Shown here one piece after another: positions 61,538-64,000 of a stretch of 64,000 nucleotides of DNA; positions within the stretch are counted from its first letter, which is position 1; each line of letters opens with the position of its first letter. Below the pieces are notes generated by a model. It worked only from the letters and a program-made list of their open reading frames with translations. It ran no database searches and had not been told where the DNA came from. This DNA is from JBBECJ01 sp963763325 (lineage in GTDB: Bacteria; Chloroflexota; Chloroflexia; Thermomicrobiales; CFX8): contig CAVXOL010000011.1 in NCBI GenBank assembly GCA_963763325.1, positions 248,001-312,000 on the forward strand, read 5' to 3'. A program made the translations under genes and the position numbers.

Positions 61538-61673
61538 GTCATCCTGAACCGAAGTGAAGGATCGGCTGGCCTCGAACTGCATAGGGTGTCCGTGGATGCG
61601 TGAGTTAGGCGGCCGATCGGCGCACTCCTGTCTCGAACGGTCAGCGATCCTTCGCTTCGGCTCAGGATGACAA
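61538..61673. repeat. dispersed palindromic element, copy C
   Basis: Arms 61538-61565 and 61646-61673 are the TGTCATCCTGA...AAGGATCG type with several mismatches to each other (CCGAAGTGAAGG against CCGAAGCGAAGG). The loop has CGATCGGCGCACTCCTGT at the same place as in copies A and B. Confidence 0.88.
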
Positions 61674-61725
61674 TACAGGATTCTCGGTCCTGCCAACATA
61701 ACATCGTGTTTGGAGAGGATGAAAC

Positions 61726-63078
61726 GTGTCCGACGAAACTCCAACCTTCAAGACGCTCGACGAGGCCGCCGAGCACTATCGTCAGAAGTCGCAGATTCCT
61801 GGCCTGACGGTTGGGACGCTGATCGACGGCGATTTCCGGGGCAGCGCCTACGGGGTCATCAGCCTTGCGACCCAGTATCCGACGCGGGTTGACACGCTGT
61901 TCCAGATCGGGTCGAACACGAAGGTGATGACGGCGACGGTCGTCATGCAACTGGTCGAACAGGGCAAGCTGCACCTCGACACGCCGATCGTCGAGTACTT
62001 GCCGGAACTGGAGCTGTCCGACAAGGACGCCCAGGAGAAGATCACGATGCGCCACCTGCTCACGCACCAGAGCGGCATCGATGGCGACATCTTCGACGAC
62101 ACCGGCGTTGGGCGACGACGCGCTCAAGACGATGATCGCGAAGGCGAAGGACTGGAAGCAGGACACCCAGCCGGGCGAGCAGTGGAGCTACTGCAACAGT
62201 GGCTTCTACATCGCAGGACGGATCCTTGAGGTCACGCTCGGCCAGAGCTACGAGACGATCATGAATGAGCGTCTCTTCACTCCGCTCGGCATGGACCGCA
62301 CCTTCTGGTTCGCTCAGGACGCGATCTATTACTCGGCGGCGGCTGGCCACTCGCAGCTGCCTGGTCAGGAGCATCCGACGATTGCGAAGCCGTGGCCGAT
62401 CCCCCGCAATGCGGCGGCGGCAGGAGCGGCCATCTCCAACGTCGAGGACGTGCTGAAGTTCGTGGACATTCCACATGAGCGGCGGCAAGACTGCAGAAGG
62501 CGTCATCTCGCCGGAGTCAGTCAAGGCGATGCAGGAGCCGCAGCGACGTGTCACCTCGCAGATGGAGTGGGGCATCGGTTGGTCGCTGGGCGAGATCGGC
62601 GGCCATCGCATCCTCTACCACGGCGGGGGGACGAACGGGCACATTACCCAGATGTACGGCATCCCGGACAAGAACTTCGCGATCTCAGTCCTCACCAACA
62701 GCAGCAAGGGTGGAGAGGCGATTGGCCCGATCATCGACTGGGCGCTCGAACGGTACTGTGGTCTCAAGCGAGAGAAGCTTCAGCCGATCGAGATGTCGAC
62801 GGCCGACCTGCAACGCTACGCCGGCGAGTACAGGCGCACGCAGGGCGTCGTGAAGGTGACAGCCGAGGACGGCAAGCTCAAGCTGGAGACGACGATCAAC
62901 CATCCGTTGTCCCACGAGGAGATCGTCTTCCCGCCGTCGTATATCGTTCCGATTGGGAACGACGAGTTCATCGGCACCGAGCCGGACGAAGAGGACTCCA
63001 TCACCCAGTTCATCGGCGATGAAGGCGAGCCACCCGAAGTTCATTCGCGCGGGCTATCGGCTCGTGCCGAGAGTGTAG
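61726..63078 (+). CDS. beta-lactamase-family serine hydrolase, frameshifted
   Basis: MSDETPTFKTLDEAAEHYRQ opens the first frame. Active-site motifs are in order: FQIGSNTKVMTATVV (S-x-x-K), WSYCNSGFYIAGRIL (Y-x-N) and LYHGGGTNGHITQM (H-x-G, replacing KTG). Frame changes near 62105, 62475 and 63030 are needed; the last restores KFIRAGYRLVPRV and a stop at 63078. The C-terminal lipocalin-like domain (LQRYAGEYRRTQGVVKVTAE) is usual in esterase/peptidase members of this group. No signal peptide. About 450 residues. Confidence 0.87.
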
Positions 63079-63084
63079 GTTCTT

Positions 63085-63148
63085 CGGGAATCGGGATTCG
63101 AGGGACTTCGGCGAAGAGATGCCTCGTCGAAGTCCTCCGATTCCCGAT
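63085..63148. repeat. inverted repeat with GGGAATCGGGATTC words
   Basis: Left words CGGGAATCGGGATTCGAGG and GGACTTCGGCGA pair with TCGTCGAAGTCC and TCCGATTCCCGA on the right. It lies between the convergent serine hydrolase and HTH genes and could terminate both. Confidence 0.6.
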
Positions 63149-63450
63149 TACGTCCGTTCGACGAGGGCGATCATCTCGTCGCGGGGGATCTGCCAACGGC
63201 GACCGACTTGACGGCCAGGCACTCTGCCTTCGGCCAGCCAGCGGCGGACGGTATCGGGGGCGACCCGTAGCAACTCGGCGGCTTCCTGCGGTGTCAGCTC
63301 GATTCGGTCCTGCGGCGGCACGAGCCAGCGCTTACCGATTCTGCGGCCATGCAGTCGATCTTCCTTGAGCCAACGGCGGACTGTTGAGGGCGAAACGCCC
63401 ATCTGATCCGCGATTTCCTGCGTTGTCATCCAGCGATGTTCGCGGTCCAT
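63148..63450 (-). CDS. protein with two tandem excisionase-type (HTH_17) domains
   Basis: ATG 63450 follows AAAGGAGTACGC. 100 residues made of two consecutive MerR/excisionase-like HTH units: MTTQEIADQMGVSPSTVRRW plus LKEDRLHGRRIGKRWLVPP, and LTPQEAAELLRVAPDTVRRW plus LAEGRVPGRQVGRRWQIPRD. Each unit normally occurs alone in phage excisionases and small regulators. No integrase is nearby, so it is probably a chromosomal DNA-binding regulator. The final PRDEMIALVERT is the typical end of the domain. Confidence 0.88.
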   Translation of the reverse strand: MDREHRWMTTQEIADQMGVSPSTVRRWLKEDRLHGRRIGKRWLVPPQDRIELTPQEAAELLRVAPDTVRRWLAEGRVPGRQVGRRWQIPRDEMIALVERT

Positions 63451-63481
63451 GCGTACTCCTTTACGTGACATAAGTATACCA

Positions 63482-63606
63482 GAAACCCCTCCCCCCAACC
63501 CCCTCCCCTGAGCGGAGAGGGGGAGTTTGGTTCGGAGAAGCAAGCTTGACGCCTCATGTCGAAAGCCCCCTCTCTTCTCAGGGGAGGGGGTTGGGGGAGG
63601 GGTTTC
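63482..63606. repeat. long inverted repeat of ACCCCCTCCCC words
   Basis: Arms of about 43 bases with few mismatches; the inner words are CCCCTCCCCTGAG and CTCAGGGGAGGGG. It fills most of the gap upstream of the HTH gene. The rest of 63451-63812 (362 bases) shows no gene. Confidence 0.82.
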
Positions 63607-63812
63607 CACGCAATCGTTGCCTGTGTGTCAACTAGGCGCACGTACACGGTGGCTGGTACAATCTGCGCAATCAAGACGGAGTATTCGTCTTCAATGCGTT
63701 GAATCTATGTATCAGCACCGCAGAGGCGAGGTTGCGGCTGCCTGATTTGTGCGGCCGGAGTTGGCTAGCATGTCGGGCGCGATGCCCTGCGGCGCACGGT
63801 GGAGATCCCAGG

Positions 63813-64000
63813 TTGCAATTCTCAGGCTTCAGTGAGGCTCGGCAGTTGGTTCTTGGTGGCGCACTTGGCGCTGCCGTTCTCTTCTCCTCGTTCGGGGGAT
63901 TCGTCCAGACGTTTCCGGGCGAGCAGCGCGCAGATCCGACCGTGACGACGACCGCCGAGCCGATCGTCGCCGTTGAGCCACGGCCGGCAACGCCGGAGCC
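63813..64000 (+). CDS. secreted or membrane-anchored protein, 3' partial
   Basis: A TTG at 63813 follows GGTGGAGATCCCAGG and opens a frame that runs to the window end: MQFSGFSEARQLVLGGALGA then AVLFSSFGGFVQTFPGEQRA, a hydrophobic signal or anchor, followed by a Thr/Pro-rich segment (DPTVTTTAEPIVAVEPRPAT). The Pro/Thr linker resembles that of the GH76-like protein at 5.6 kb. Too little is visible to name a family. Confidence 0.6.
   Translation, partial: MQFSGFSEARQLVLGGALGAAVLFSSFGGFVQTFPGEQRADPTVTTTAEPIVAVEPRPATPE

Noticed and set aside
1..64000. tRNA, rRNA or riboswitch genes
   Set aside because: I found no convincing cloverleaf, rRNA core sequence or conserved riboswitch motif in the intergenic gaps by eye; a covariance-model search would be needed to exclude small RNAs.

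Overview
The window looks like a chromosomal segment of a GC-rich, aerobic, free-living bacterium, most likely a Chloroflexota member near Thermomicrobia. This is an inference from gene content: two F420-type luciferase-like oxidoreductases (29.4 and 48.0 kb), several DinB-fold proteins, a DUF4032 kinase-like protein, TTG/GTG starts behind strong Shine-Dalgarno sites, and an EtfAB plus membrane Fe-S reductase set. No rRNA, tRNA, prophage or CRISPR array was seen. The only transposon trace is a decayed IS630 remnant at 4.6-5.0 kb.

Layout. 0-10 kb holds a 5'-truncated GAF histidine kinase, an ArsR/DUF2087 regulator, a histidine phosphatase, a DUF4032 protein, a GNAT acetyltransferase, a secreted GH76-like glycosidase, an M20 carbamoylase, a methyltransferase and a TipA-like MerR regulator with a textbook 19-bp-spacer MerR promoter. 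10-22.3 kb is a long minus-strand run of acyl-CoA catabolism genes: DUF35, a thiolase-like enzyme lacking the nucleophilic Cys, two paralogous short-chain dehydrogenases, NDP-forming acyl-CoA synthetase, MaoC hydratase and two acyl-CoA dehydrogenases, interleaved with three DinB-fold proteins. 22.6-27.4 kb runs divergently and supplies the electron sink: EtfB, EtfA and a membrane Fe-S oxidoreductase of the FadF/EMO type. Together these read as one beta-oxidation-like pathway whose gene set recalls the actinobacterial steroid side-chain (igr) operon.

27.7-36.8 kb is mixed: SRPBCC protein, methyltransferase, F420-type oxidoreductase, a membrane Ser/Thr kinase with an extracellular beta-propeller, a ClbS/DfsB-like protein, a haloperoxidase-like protein and small hypotheticals. 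36.9-43.4 kb is a phosphate-starvation module: a four-unit 11-bp direct-repeat box, a PhoB/PhoP-type response regulator, a phosphate-binding lipoprotein containing two complete PstS domains in tandem, PstC, PstA, PstB and PhoU. 43.4-52.8 kb carries a His-rich polytopic membrane protein, an alpha/beta hydrolase without a visible nucleophile, a tightly coupled IMPase/TIGR04076/luciferase-like operon, a PIG-V-like mannosyltransferase, an orphan TPP-enzyme subunit, a cyclase-family metal hydrolase and an asparaginase-2-family Ntn hydrolase. 53-64 kb holds a BNR/sortilin-type propeller protein, an M55 D-aminopeptidase, an AftB-like glycosyltransferase, an S9 peptidase, a beta-lactamase-family serine hydrolase, a tandem excisionase-type HTH protein and a 3'-truncated secreted protein.

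Two features run through the whole window. First, many genes are split by 1-base frameshifts whose pieces still read as conserved protein. This is much more likely sequence error than mass pseudogenisation; I therefore give the reconstructed span of each gene and mark the break points. Second, many intergenic gaps contain long inverted repeats. At least two sequence families are repeated within the window (15.5/52.9/61.6 kb and 29.3/58.8 kb), and one copy lies inside a glycosyltransferase gene.
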